A stretch of DNA of 64,000 nt from positions 434,001 to 498,000 of the forward strand of contig NZ_JACGXL010000002.1 in the NCBI RefSeq assembly GCF_014138265.1, read 5' to 3'. Positions within the stretch are counted from its first letter, which is position 1, and each line of letters begins with the position of its first letter. Below are positions 1 to 9,357 of this stretch, piece by piece. The notes under the pieces are model-generated. The model worked only from the letters and a program-made list of their open reading frames with translations, ran no database searches and had not been told where the DNA came from. A program made the translations under genes and the position numbers. This stretch comes from Dokdonella fugitiva (GTDB lineage Bacteria > Pseudomonadota > Gammaproteobacteria > Xanthomonadales > Rhodanobacteraceae).

Positions 1-687
1 GTCGCTGGCGTGGCGCGCGAGCAGGCGCGCGAGCAGCGGCCGCAGCAGGCCGAACGCGATCGCGCAGGCGAGGGCGAGTCCGCCGATCGTGCGCGCGAAC
101 GCGGCGTTGCCGTGCGCGGAGATCGACGCGATCACGAACGCGAGCAGGATCCACACGAGCACGTCGGCGATCGCGGTCGCGGCGAGCGACAGCTGGCCGA
201 CCCGCGAGCGCGTGAGATCGCGGTCCTTGAGGATGCGCGCCATCACCGGGAACGCGGTGATCGCGAGCGCCGCGGCCATGAACAGCGCGAACGGCCACGC
301 GCCGACGCCCGCGGGCGCGAAGCCGTCGTACAGCGCCGGCGCGACCGCGAGGCCGAGCGCGCTCGGCAGCAGCACGCCGGGGATGCCGACCCACGCCGCG
401 GCGACGAAGCGCGCACGTGCGCCGTCGGGTGCGCGCAGCTCGGCGCCGACGATGAACATGAACAGCACGAGGCCGAGCTGGCTCAGTCCCTGCAGCGCGG
501 CGAGGCCGTCCTTCGGGAACAGCGCCGCGTGCCAGTCCGGCGCGAGCGCACCGAACACGATCGGGCCGAGCACGAAGCCGGCGATCATCTCGCCGATCAC
601 GGCTGGCTGGCCGAGCCGGCGCAGCAGCAGCGCGAGCACGCGTGCGGTGGCGAGGATGACGCTGAGCTGCAGCAGCAGGTGCGGCAT
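1..687 (-). CDS. Cation:proton antiporter, CPA2/Kef type (partial, runs off left edge)
   Basis: Only the N-terminal 229 residues lie in the window. The protein begins MPHLLLQLSVILATARVLAL and continues with LGQPAVIGEMIAGFVLGP, the signature of the Na+/H+ exchanger domain of the CPA2 (KefB/KefC) family. Several long hydrophobic helices follow, so it is an inner-membrane ion exchanger. The ATG at 685-687 sits 11 bp after the stop of the glycosyltransferase gene upstream, so it is probably the last visible gene of the same operon. The substrate ion and any C-terminal TrkA-N regulatory domain cannot be judged because the 3' end is missing. Family assignment is firm; a role with the pigment genes is inference. 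Confidence 0.85.
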   Translation of the reverse strand, partial: MPHLLLQLSVILATARVLALLLRRLGQPAVIGEMIAGFVLGPIVFGALAPDWHAALFPKDGLAALQGLSQLGLVLFMFIVGAELRAPDGARARFVAAAWVGIPGVLLPSALGLAVAPALYDGFAPAGVGAWPFALFMAAALAITAFPVMARILKDRDLTRSRVGQLSLAATAIADVLVWILLAFVIASISAHGNAAFARTIGGLALACAIAFGLLRPLLARLLARHASD

Positions 688-698
688 CGACGCTCCGG

Positions 699-1463
699 TC
701 ACGCGCCCGCGGGCGGATCGTAGATCAACGGCGGGCGATCGTGCCCGCGGCGGTAGCTGTCGACGACGCGGCCGTAGTGGACGACGCGGCGGATCGTGTA
801 CAAGGTGATGCGCGTGACGTCGCGCACCGGGCGGAAATGGCTGAGGCGGAACTCGCCCTGGTAGCGCGAGTCGATCGGCACCGAGACGACGCCGAGCTTC
901 TTCTCGCGCGTCGCCGCGATCAGCAGCGCGGCCTCGAATACGAAGTCGTCGGCGGCGAGGTCGGCGAGTTCGAGCGCGGCAAGCGGGTAGTAGCGCTGGC
1001 CGCTCTGCGTGTCGGCGATCGGCAGTGCGCAGCCCCACGAGATGCCCCAGTCGGCGACCGCGTTGGCGCGGCGGCGCGCGGGCGGCTGGTTCTCGCGCGC
1101 GCGGATGCGCGCGCCGATCACGATGTGTTCGGGGTAGCGGCTCGCCGCGGCGAGCAGGCGCGGGATGTCCTCGGCCAGGTGCTGGCCGTCGCCGTCCATC
1201 GCGATCACTGCGTCGAAACCGAGTTCGAGCGCCTTGCGGAACGCGTCGCGCAAGCCCTGCCCCTTGCCGAGCGGCGTGGCGTGGCGGATCAGCGTGTGCG
1301 GCAGGTCGGCGATGCACTCGACCGTGCGGTCGGTCGAGCCGTCGTCGACGACGATCACGTTCGGGCAGATCGCGAGCACCGACTCGACCACGCCACGGAT
1401 CGCGCGCTCCTCGTTGAGCGCGGGGATCACGACGACGATGCGCGCGGGATCGGTCGCGCTCAT
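699..1463 (-). CDS. Family 2 glycosyltransferase (dolichyl-phosphate mannosyltransferase-like)
   Basis: A 254-residue GT-A fold protein. VVVIPALNEERAI opens the nucleotide-binding domain, VVDDGSTDRT and MDGDGQH supply the acidic metal- and sugar-binding residues, and QSGQRYYP follows in the second half. It has no obvious C-terminal membrane anchor. The start ATG overlaps the stop of the preceding chain-length-factor-like gene by 4 bp (ATGA), indicating translational coupling. Glycosyltransferases occur in aryl-polyene and xanthomonadin clusters, so modification of the pigment or its lipid carrier is a reasonable guess; the sugar donor is unknown. Confidence 0.85.
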   Translation of the reverse strand: MSATDPARIVVVIPALNEERAIRGVVESVLAICPNVIVVDDGSTDRTVECIADLPHTLIRHATPLGKGQGLRDAFRKALELGFDAVIAMDGDGQHLAEDIPRLLAAASRYPEHIVIGARIRARENQPPARRRANAVADWGISWGCALPIADTQSGQRYYPLAALELADLAADDFVFEAALLIAATREKKLGVVSVPIDSRYQGEFRLSHFRPVRDVTRITLYTIRRVVHYGRVVDSYRRGHDRPPLIYDPPAGA

Positions 1464-2245
1464 GCGAGCACCTCGATCGCGAGCGCGGTACCGCGGCCGG
1501 CCGGCAGGCGCAGCCGCGCCGAATGGCCGTGCGCGAGCGCCCCGAACAGCGGCAGCAGTGCCACGCCGAACCACGCGCCGCGTGCCTCCGGCACGTCCGC
1601 ACCGTCGCCGTCGCCGTCGTGGCGCAGGCGCAGCGCGGCGACGGTGCGCGCGCCGCGTTCCGGGCTCAGCACGAAGGCGACGCCGTGGCTCGCCTCGGCG
1701 CGCATCGTCTCGGCGAGTGCGCCGCGCGCGCCGGCGTCGTAGGCGGCGAACAGCGTCGACGTGCCGTTCGCGTGCGCTTCGGCGGCGGCTTCGAACAGGC
1801 CCACGGCGAAGCTCGCGCCGGATGCCGACAGCGCGTTCGAGGCGGCGTGGCACTGCGTGGCGACGGTCCAGTAACCGGTCGCCGCGTTGAGCACGGAGTT
1901 GTGGAACTTGGTCGGCGAGAGTTCGAGCGGATTCGCGGCGAGCGTCATGCAGAGATGTTCGGTGATCGCGATGTCGCCATGCATCGAGGCGAACACGCAG
2001 GGAAGTTGCGCCGGTTCGGACGCAGCCATCGCGCAGGCCTGGCCGGCGACGTCGCAGGCGAGCAGTACGGTGTCGGGCGCGCGACGGCGCTCGTTCGGCG
2101 GCAGCAGTGCCGGGCTCGCACCGCTCGCGCCGATCAGCGCGGGCGCGCCGCCGTCGCGCAGCAACGCACGCGCGGCGTCCCAGTCGGCGAGGCCGGGCGA
2201 GCGCCAGCCGATGCCGTCTACGTGCACGGTCAGCACGCCGTTCAT
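1460..2245 (-). CDS. Beta-ketoacyl synthase-like chain-length-factor protein (aryl polyene type)
   Basis: A 261-residue protein resembling the N-terminal half of a ketoacyl synthase (the ketoacyl-synt_2-like family found in aryl-polyene clusters). It has the patterns SPTKFHNSVLNAATGYW and TQCHAASNAL but no canonical active-site Cys-His-His set. It probably pairs with the complete ketosynthase encoded immediately upstream to set polyene chain length, as in other aryl-polyene systems. ATGA overlaps on both sides place it in the middle of one operon. Family recognition is good; the partner role is inference from context. Confidence 0.8.
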   Translation of the reverse strand: MNGVLTVHVDGIGWRSPGLADWDAARALLRDGGAPALIGASGASPALLPPNERRRAPDTVLLACDVAGQACAMAASEPAQLPCVFASMHGDIAITEHLCMTLAANPLELSPTKFHNSVLNAATGYWTVATQCHAASNALSASGASFAVGLFEAAAEAHANGTSTLFAAYDAGARGALAETMRAEASHGVAFVLSPERGARTVAALRLRHDGDGDGADVPEARGAWFGVALLPLFGALAHGHSARLRLPAGRGTALAIEVLA

Positions 2246-3429
2246 GCGGCGCACCCGAACGCGAGCGTGCAGTTGTTGCCGCCGAACCCGAACGAGTTGC
2301 TCAGCGCGACGCGCACGGCGCGCTCCTCGTTGGCGAGCGCGAGTCGCGCGTCGCAGAGCGGATCGCGCGTGTCGGTGTTGAGCGTGCCCGGCACGAAGCC
2401 GTGCTCGATCGCGAGCAGGGTGATCACCGCCTCGAGGATGCCGGCCGCGCCGAGCGTGTGGCCGGTCCAGCCCTTGGTCGAGCTCGCGCGCGTCGTCGGC
2501 GGGAAACTGTCGGCGAGCAGCGCGGCCTCGACCTCGTCGTTCTTCACGGTCGCGGTGCCGTGCAGGTTCACGTAGTCGACCTCGTGCGCGCCGACGCCCG
2601 CGCGCGCGAACGCGTCGGCGAGCGCGAGGCGTGCGCCGAGGCCGTGCGGATGCGGCGTCGACATGTGGTGCGCATCGGACGACTCGCCGTAGCCGAGCAG
2701 GCGCGGCGCGCCCGCGCCGTCGCGTTCGAGCAGGGCGAAGCCGGCGGCCTCGCCGATCGAGATGCCGCGCCGCGCGACGTCGAACGGCCTGCACGCCTCG
2801 GGCGCGACGAGTTCGAGCGCGTTGAAGCCGAACAGGACGCTGCCGCAGAGCGTGTCGACGCCGGCGAGGATCGCCGCGTCGACGATGCCGAGGCGGATCA
2901 GGCGTTCGCCCTGCGCGAAGATCTTCGCGCTCGACGAGCACGCCGTCGCGATCGTCGAGCACGGACCGCGCGTGCCGAGCACGTGCTCGAGGAACAGGCC
3001 GAGCGAGTGCGGCGTGTGCAGTGCGGGCGAGGCGAAGGCCGGCGCGAAGCGGCCGTCCTCGAGCGCGAGATGCGCCTGCTCGGTCGAACCGATGCTCGCG
3101 GTCGACGTGCCGACGAGCAGCGCGACGCGGCTCGCCCCATGGCGGTCGATCGCGGCGCGCGCGGCGTCGAGGAAGCCGTCCGCGCCCAGGCCGAGCCAGG
3201 CGAGGCGATTGTTGCGGCTGTCGTGCTCGGCGAACTCGGCCGGCAACGGCTGCGCCTCGAGGCCGTCGACGCGACCGATCGCACAGGCGAGCGGCGCCGC
3301 CGTGAAATCGTTGTCGCGCAGGCCCGTGCGCCGGTCGCGCAACGCCTCGACGTGTGCGCGGCGTCCGCGGCCGAGCGCGGACGTGGCGGTGTACGCGGTG
3401 ATGGCGAGCGGCGGGATGCGGCTGGGCAC
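2242..3429 (-). CDS. Beta-ketoacyl-ACP synthase (aryl polyene/xanthomonadin type)
   Basis: A 395-residue condensing enzyme with all catalytic residues visible: Cys164 in TACSSSAK, His290 in NLHGTATVKNDEVEA, Lys319 and His324 in KGWTGHTLGAAG, and a Gly-rich end SNSFGFGGNN. It condenses malonyl-ACP with a growing acyl chain. Followed by a chain-length-factor-like protein and a glycosyltransferase, it looks like the edge of an aryl-polyene pigment cluster rather than primary fatty-acid synthesis. Start is a GTG (rendered Met) with only a weak upstream ribosome site. It is divergent from hemF, with 114 bp between them. A FabF-like primary-metabolism role is the alternative but fits the neighbours poorly. 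Confidence 0.85.
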   Translation of the reverse strand: MPSRIPPLAITAYTATSALGRGRRAHVEALRDRRTGLRDNDFTAAPLACAIGRVDGLEAQPLPAEFAEHDSRNNRLAWLGLGADGFLDAARAAIDRHGASRVALLVGTSTASIGSTEQAHLALEDGRFAPAFASPALHTPHSLGLFLEHVLGTRGPCSTIATACSSSAKIFAQGERLIRLGIVDAAILAGVDTLCGSVLFGFNALELVAPEACRPFDVARRGISIGEAAGFALLERDGAGAPRLLGYGESSDAHHMSTPHPHGLGARLALADAFARAGVGAHEVDYVNLHGTATVKNDEVEAALLADSFPPTTRASSTKGWTGHTLGAAGILEAVITLLAIEHGFVPGTLNTDTRDPLCDARLALANEERAVRVALSNSFGFGGNNCTLAFGCAA

Positions 3430-3465
3430 GCGGCGACGGGGTGGATGAATGGCCGGAAATTATGA

Positions 3466-4494
<1,029 letters not shown>

Positions 4495-4542
4495 GGCGAT
4501 CGCGCCGGGCGAACCGGCGGCACGCGCTTTTCGCGTACCGCT

Positions 4543-5022
4543 CTACTTCCACTCGTACAGCGAGTAGTAGACCGGCGATACCGGGCCTTCCTTCGGATCG
4601 CGCACGAGGCGGCCGCTGCCGTCGTTCGCCATGAAGGTCTGGCTCGGGCCGGTGACCGGGATGATCTTGATCATCCAGACATGGCCGTTCTGGCGGTACT
4701 CCTCGACCGTGTCGTCGCCCTGCTTGCGCTTTACGATTTCGCTGCGCGCGATGCGCTCGTCGGTCGCGCCCTTGTCGCGCGACGCCTTGTCGCGCACGAG
4801 GCGCGCGTCCGGCTTCGGCAGCGGCGCGAGCGGATCGTCGCTGGGTGCCGGTGCGGCAGCGGGCTGCTCGGCCGGGACCGACTGCGGCGTGGTCGTCACG
4901 CCGGGCTCGTTCATGCCCGGCGGCGGCGGCACGTCCGCCTTCGCCGGCGTGCGATCCGCGGCGACCGCCGCGCCCATCGCGGTGGCGAGCAGCACGGATG
5001 CGAACGAAACGATCGGCTTCAT
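4543..5022 (-). CDS. DUF2782 family periplasmic protein
   Basis: A 159-residue protein with a signal peptide (MKPIVSFASVLLATAMGAAVAA), a Pro/Ala-rich linker and a C-terminal DUF2782 domain (EEYRQNGHVWMIKIIP). Start chosen at the ATG ending at 5022 because AGGTGA lies 7 bp upstream; a longer reading from 5043 has no such site. Function of the family is unknown. In pseudomonads, as I recall, a DUF2782 gene sits beside polA; here polA is 4.3 kb away with a sigma/kinase cassette and a secreted-protein gene between. It converges on hemF with a 48-bp gap. Confidence 0.8.
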   Translation of the reverse strand: MKPIVSFASVLLATAMGAAVAADRTPAKADVPPPPGMNEPGVTTTPQSVPAEQPAAAPAPSDDPLAPLPKPDARLVRDKASRDKGATDERIARSEIVKRKQGDDTVEEYRQNGHVWMIKIIPVTGPSQTFMANDGSGRLVRDPKEGPVSPVYYSLYEWK

Positions 5023-5107
5023 GGCGTCACCTCGAAAGGTCATGCGTGCAGCCTAGCAGACCTGCATGAACGTGCACGCGAAGCCCGTCGCAACGGATCG
5101 AAAAGGT

Positions 5108-7867
5108 TCAGCCGGACAGGCCGAGCAGGCCCGCGGTGCGCTCGGCCGCGGCGCGGCTGATCTCCTGCGGCAGCATCGCCGCGCGCAACGCCGGCAGCGC
5201 GGCGACGAGCAGCGTGCGCGCCTCGGTGCGGTCGCCCGCGCGCAGGCGCACGGCGGCGAGCTCGCTGCGCGCGATCGACAGGTCGATCGGCTGCGCGCCC
5301 GCGGCTTCGAATCCGTTCACCGCGGCGCGCAGCTCGCGTTCGGCGCCGGCGAGGTCGCCGCGGTCGAGCGCGAACGCGGCGCGCGCGCGCCGCATGTGCA
5401 GGAAGATCGGATGCTCGGCCGGCGCGAGGCCGTGCCAGCGCCGCTCCGCCTCGTCGAGCAGTGGCAATCCGGTGTCGGGCCGATGCATGTTGCGCGCGAG
5501 CACGACCAGTTGCCAGGTCAGCATCGCGTACTCGCCCGAATCCTCGCCGTCGATGCGCGCGGCGCGCCCGCGCAGGTCGGTGAGGCGTTCGAGCGCGCGT
5601 GCGTGCTCGCCGGCGAGGCCGAGCGTGCGCGCCTGCTCGCGCTCGATGCGCCGGCGCACCTGGTGGTCGGCGCCGATGGCGGCGCCGTCGAGCAGCGCGA
5701 ACGCGTTGTCGTAGTGGACGAGCGCGACCGCGTAGTCGCCCGCGTTCTCGAGCACCGCGGCGAGGTTGCCTTCGGAGATCGCGCGATCCGCCGCGCCGTC
5801 GATGCCGGCGCCGGTCATGTGGCGGTCCGACTCGCGCAGCAGGTCGGCCGCCTCGCGGTAGCGGCCGAGGTCGTTGACCGCGATCGCGAGGTCGTTGGTG
5901 AGTTCCATCATGCGCGAGCCGCCCGGATCGACCACGCGCTGCTGCAGCGCAATCGCCTCGCGCAACAGGCGTTCGGACTCGGCGGCATCGCCGCCGGCGC
6001 TCTTCGCGTTCGCCTTCGCGCGCAGCAGCAGCACGTGTTCGGGCGATTCCTTCGGCCGCAGCGCGTCGACGCGCGCGAGGCTTTCTTCGGCGATCGCCAG
6101 CGAGGCGTCGGCGTCGCCCGCGGTCGCGAGCAGCGCGGCGAGTGCCTGCGCGATGTTCGTGTACAGATCGAGCGGCATCCCCGGCAGCGCCTTCGCTTCG
6201 GCCATCGCCTCGCGCAGCAGGGCGATCGCGCGCTCGTCGTCGCCGCTGCGATGATGCACGAGGGCGAGCGACTGGCGGCTGCGCAGCTGTTCGACGCGAT
6301 CGTCGGGCGCGAACTGCGCGCGCCAGTCCGCCGCGCGCTGCGCCGCCGCGAGCGCCTCGCCGACGTCGCCCTTGATGCCGAGCTGGCTCGCGTACTCGTC
6401 GTAGTCCTCGGCGAGGCGCAGGGCTTCGGCGCGATCCGCCGGCGCGGCGTCGCGCACGCCCTCGCGCATGAGCTGCAGGCCGGTGCGGATGTCGCCGAGG
6501 TCGCCGTAGAGGTGCGCGAGCAGGCGCTGCATCGGCCGCACGAGCGCGGGATCGCTGCGCTGCTCGAGCTTCGCGCGGGCGGCGTCGAGCAGGTCGCGCA
6601 CGCTGACCTCGCGGCTCATCGCGACGTCCGGCGCGGCGGCCGCGATCGCGTCGCTGAGGAAATCGAGCGACGCACGCGCGCGGCTCGCCTCGCGTTCGGC
6701 CGCGACCAGTGCCTGCTGCGCCGATGCCTCGGCCGCGCGTGCGCGCGTGCGCTCGCGCTCGAGCCGCCAGACGAACGCGGCCGCGACCAGCACGGCGAGC
6801 GACGCGGCGACGAAACCGACGCGATGGCGCGCGACGAACTTGCGCAGCCGATAGCCGTGCGTCCAGCGCGCGGCACGCACCGGACGCCCCTCGCGATGGC
6901 GGCGCAGATCGTCGCGGAACTCGCTCGCGCTCGCGTAGCGATGCGCGGGATCGGGCTCGGTCGCCTTGGCGAGGATGCCGCGCAGGTCGGCATCGAGGCG
7001 CAGCGGCGCGATCGGCGACGCGCGCACGTCGGTCGCGTCGCGGCGGCCCTCGAGCATTTCGCGCAGCAGCACGCCGAGGCTGTAGATGTCGCTCGCGGTG
7101 GTGATGGCCCGGCCCTGTTCCTGCTCGGGGCTCGCGTAGCCGCGGCTGAACACGCGCGTCGAAGTCTCGCGCTGAGATTCCTCGCCGGCTTCCACGAGGC
7201 GCGCGATGCCGAAGTCGAGCAGCTTGACCGTGCCGTCGGTGGCGACCATCACGTTGGCGGGCTTGATGTCGCGATGCACGACGAGGTGGCTGTGCGCGTG
7301 CGCGACCGCGTCGAGCATCGCCTCGAACAGCGCGAGGCGGTCGCGCAACGCCGGCGCGTGCGTCGCAACGTGCTCGAGCAGCGGCACGCCGTCGACGTAT
7401 TCGAGCGCGAGCCACGGCTGCCCTTCCGCGGTCTCGCCGCCGTCGAGCAGGCGCGCGATGTTCGGGTGGTCGAGGCCGGCGAGGATCTGACGCTCCTGGC
7501 GCAGGCGCCGCGTCGCGTCGCGGGTCGGGAAACCGCGCAGCAACTTGACCGCGACGGCCCGCTCGAACTGGCCGTCGGCGCGTTCGGCGAGGAACACGGT
7601 GCCCATGCCGCCGGCCCCGAGTTCGCGCACGAGGCGCCACGCGCCGAACTCGCGCGGGCCCTCGCCGTGCAGGCGCGCGGCACCGTGCGCGATCGCCTCC
7701 GCGAGCGGGTCGCCGTCGGCGGCGTCGGCCGCGAGCAGGCGCTCGAGGCGCGCGCGCGAGGCGGGATCGAGCGACAGCCTGGCGATCTCCTCCGCGCGCT
7801 GCGCCGGATCGAGCGTGCGCAGGCGCTCGAAATGCGGCGCGAGCGTGTCGAGCGTCGACGCGCTCAT
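5108..7867 (-). CDS. Membrane Ser/Thr protein kinase with TPR sensor half
   Basis: A 919-residue Hanks-type kinase. The kinase domain spans about 75-330: glycine loop LGAGGMGTVF, Lys108, HRDIKPANV (catalytic Asp200), DFG at 218-220 and YASPEQ. One membrane helix follows at about 350-368, then about 550 residues of TPR-like helical repeats with a short coiled stretch. The ATG overlaps the stop of the ECF sigma gene (ATGA), so the two are coupled. This sigma-kinase layout is common in Xanthomonadales, where the kinase is thought to control the sigma factor. A paralogous pair lies at 12643-16192. Substrates are unknown. The start at 7867 was preferred over an in-frame start at 7891 because of the overlap. 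Confidence 0.9.
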   Translation of the reverse strand: MSASTLDTLAPHFERLRTLDPAQRAEEIARLSLDPASRARLERLLAADAADGDPLAEAIAHGAARLHGEGPREFGAWRLVRELGAGGMGTVFLAERADGQFERAVAVKLLRGFPTRDATRRLRQERQILAGLDHPNIARLLDGGETAEGQPWLALEYVDGVPLLEHVATHAPALRDRLALFEAMLDAVAHAHSHLVVHRDIKPANVMVATDGTVKLLDFGIARLVEAGEESQRETSTRVFSRGYASPEQEQGRAITTASDIYSLGVLLREMLEGRRDATDVRASPIAPLRLDADLRGILAKATEPDPAHRYASASEFRDDLRRHREGRPVRAARWTHGYRLRKFVARHRVGFVAASLAVLVAAAFVWRLERERTRARAAEASAQQALVAAEREASRARASLDFLSDAIAAAAPDVAMSREVSVRDLLDAARAKLEQRSDPALVRPMQRLLAHLYGDLGDIRTGLQLMREGVRDAAPADRAEALRLAEDYDEYASQLGIKGDVGEALAAAQRAADWRAQFAPDDRVEQLRSRQSLALVHHRSGDDERAIALLREAMAEAKALPGMPLDLYTNIAQALAALLATAGDADASLAIAEESLARVDALRPKESPEHVLLLRAKANAKSAGGDAAESERLLREAIALQQRVVDPGGSRMMELTNDLAIAVNDLGRYREAADLLRESDRHMTGAGIDGAADRAISEGNLAAVLENAGDYAVALVHYDNAFALLDGAAIGADHQVRRRIEREQARTLGLAGEHARALERLTDLRGRAARIDGEDSGEYAMLTWQLVVLARNMHRPDTGLPLLDEAERRWHGLAPAEHPIFLHMRRARAAFALDRGDLAGAERELRAAVNGFEAAGAQPIDLSIARSELAAVRLRAGDRTEARTLLVAALPALRAAMLPQEISRAAAERTAGLLGLSG

Positions 7868-8430
7868 GCTTCCAGCGCGCTGCGCAGCCATGCGCGCGCG
7901 AGGCGCAGGTCGCGATCGACCGTTCCCTCCGACACCTGCAGCGCCTGAGCGACCTCGATCCGGCTGAGGCCGCCGAAGTAGACGAGCTCGATCATCTGCG
8001 CGCGCCGCGCGTCGCTCTGCTGCAGGTCGCGCAGCGCGTCGTCGATGCGCACCAGCTCGGTGTCGCCGTCGTTCGCGGCGACGCCGAGCGCGGCGTCGAG
8101 TTCGACTTTCTCGGCGCCGCCGCCGCGCTTGGACGCGAGGCGCTGGCGCGCGGCGTCGACGAGGATCTGCCGCGTCGCCTGCGCGGCGACGTGGAAGAAG
8201 TGACGCCGATCGCTCCAGGCAGCGTCGGTGCCGAGCAGGCGGATCAGCGCCTCGTGCGCGAGGTCGGTCGCGCTCAGGGTCGCGCCGGGCATCTGCCGCA
8301 GCGACTGCGCCGCGATCGCGCGCACGTTGGCGTAGACGCGTTCGACCAGCGCCTCGCGCGCGCCTTCGTCGCCGCTGCGCCAGGCGGCGATGAGGCGGGT
8401 GACGTCGTGGTCGCCGGGGCCGTCGTTCAT
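7864..8430 (-). CDS. ECF-type RNA polymerase sigma factor (TIGR02999-like)
   Basis: A 188-residue sigma factor. Region 2 includes HEALIRLL and HFFHVAAQATRQILVDAAR. Region 4 ends with YFGGLSRIEVAQALQVSEGTVDRDLRLARAWL, a helix-turn-helix. The sequence resembles the group of ECF factors (model TIGR02999) that are encoded directly upstream of TPR-linked Ser/Thr kinases instead of with an anti-sigma factor. No anti-sigma gene is present. The first gene of a two-gene operon, it is divergent from a secreted-protein gene at 8501 with 70 bp between, making that gene a candidate target. Confidence 0.9.
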   Translation of the reverse strand: MNDGPGDHDVTRLIAAWRSGDEGAREALVERVYANVRAIAAQSLRQMPGATLSATDLAHEALIRLLGTDAAWSDRRHFFHVAAQATRQILVDAARQRLASKRGGGAEKVELDAALGVAANDGDTELVRIDDALRDLQQSDARRAQMIELVYFGGLSRIEVAQALQVSEGTVDRDLRLARAWLRSALEA

Positions 8431-8500
8431 GCTGCGTCGCCGTTGGGATTTTCGTGGCGGTTCTTCGTAACAGTCATCGAACCGTCCTCGGAGCCATCCC

Positions 8501-9274
8501 ATGATCATACGTCCTCGACACGGTCTGCAGACTGCGGCGTGGTTCGCGCTCGCACTGTCGACCGCCGCGCTCGCGCAGGCGCCCGCGCCGCCGTCGCCGG
8601 CGGGTCCGCTGACCTTGCCCGGTCCGGATCTGGTGACGCCCTGGTACAACGGTGCGTTCACGAGCATCGGCACCGTCCAGTACTGCCTCAGCGATCCGCC
8701 GATCTTCGCGACGCGCGTGATGGGCTACACGGGGTTCAGCCACCCGCCGCCGGACTTCTCGCCGGCGGTCGGCGAAGTGTTCTACACACACCTCGTGCTC
8801 GGCCATCCCGGCAATCCCTGCACCGGCAGTGCGGTCGGCATCGAGTTGATCCTGCCGCCGGGCATGCAGACCGCCGTTTCGGCCGACAACCCGGTGTTCT
8901 GCTTCTCGATGGTGCCCAACCCTTCCAATCACCTCATCGACCTCGACACCGACGCCGATTACGGCTGCCCGACGACGTTCCCGCAGGGGCTGGAAGGGCT
9001 GGCGGTGCGGCCGTTGCGCGGTGGCCTGGGCAACAGCGGCGCGTGGGGCATGGCGATGGGGTTCTATCTGGAAATCCTCATCCCGGTGCGCGCGACGCAG
9101 GTGCAGCTGGGCAACCAGTCGATCGCCTGGCGCGTGAACCCCGACGTCGGCGTGGTCGGTTATCCGCAGGTGCCGGTGTTCGCCAACGGCGACGTGGTCT
9201 TCCGCGACCAGATGGAGAACACGCTGCTCAACCTCGACCTGTGCACGCTCGATCCGCTGCCGCAGGGCTGTTGA
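8501..9274 (+). CDS. Secreted protein of unknown function
   Basis: A 257-residue protein with a Sec signal peptide (residues 1 to about 25, ending AALAQA) and no membrane helix in the mature part. Cys residues (YCLSDPP, NPCTGS, CFSM, YGCP, DLC, QGC) suggest disulfides in the periplasm or outside the cell. GGAG lies 8 bp before the ATG. I do not recognise the family. Near the C-terminus it carries GDVVFRDQMEN, a degenerate relative of the IF-x-x-GFE tail seen in three other secreted proteins of this window. Divergent from the ECF sigma gene, so it may belong to that regulon. Confidence 0.7.
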   Translation: MIIRPRHGLQTAAWFALALSTAALAQAPAPPSPAGPLTLPGPDLVTPWYNGAFTSIGTVQYCLSDPPIFATRVMGYTGFSHPPPDFSPAVGEVFYTHLVLGHPGNPCTGSAVGIELILPPGMQTAVSADNPVFCFSMVPNPSNHLIDLDTDADYGCPTTFPQGLEGLAVRPLRGGLGNSGAWGMAMGFYLEILIPVRATQVQLGNQSIAWRVNPDVGVVGYPQVPVFANGDVVFRDQMENTLLNLDLCTLDPLPQGC

Positions 9275-9357
9275 GCGCGCGAGCCGGCCTTGACGCCGGC
9301 GTTGCAAAGCCGGCGGGCGCGCGCGAAGCTGCGCGCCCGTCGTCCTGCTCGCCCGCC

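Noticed and set aside
5066-7948. Long plus-strand open frame of 960 codons opposite the kinase gene.
   Set aside because: Typical mirror frame in high-GC DNA; composition is Arg/Ala-rich, no domain, while the minus strand encodes a complete kinase.
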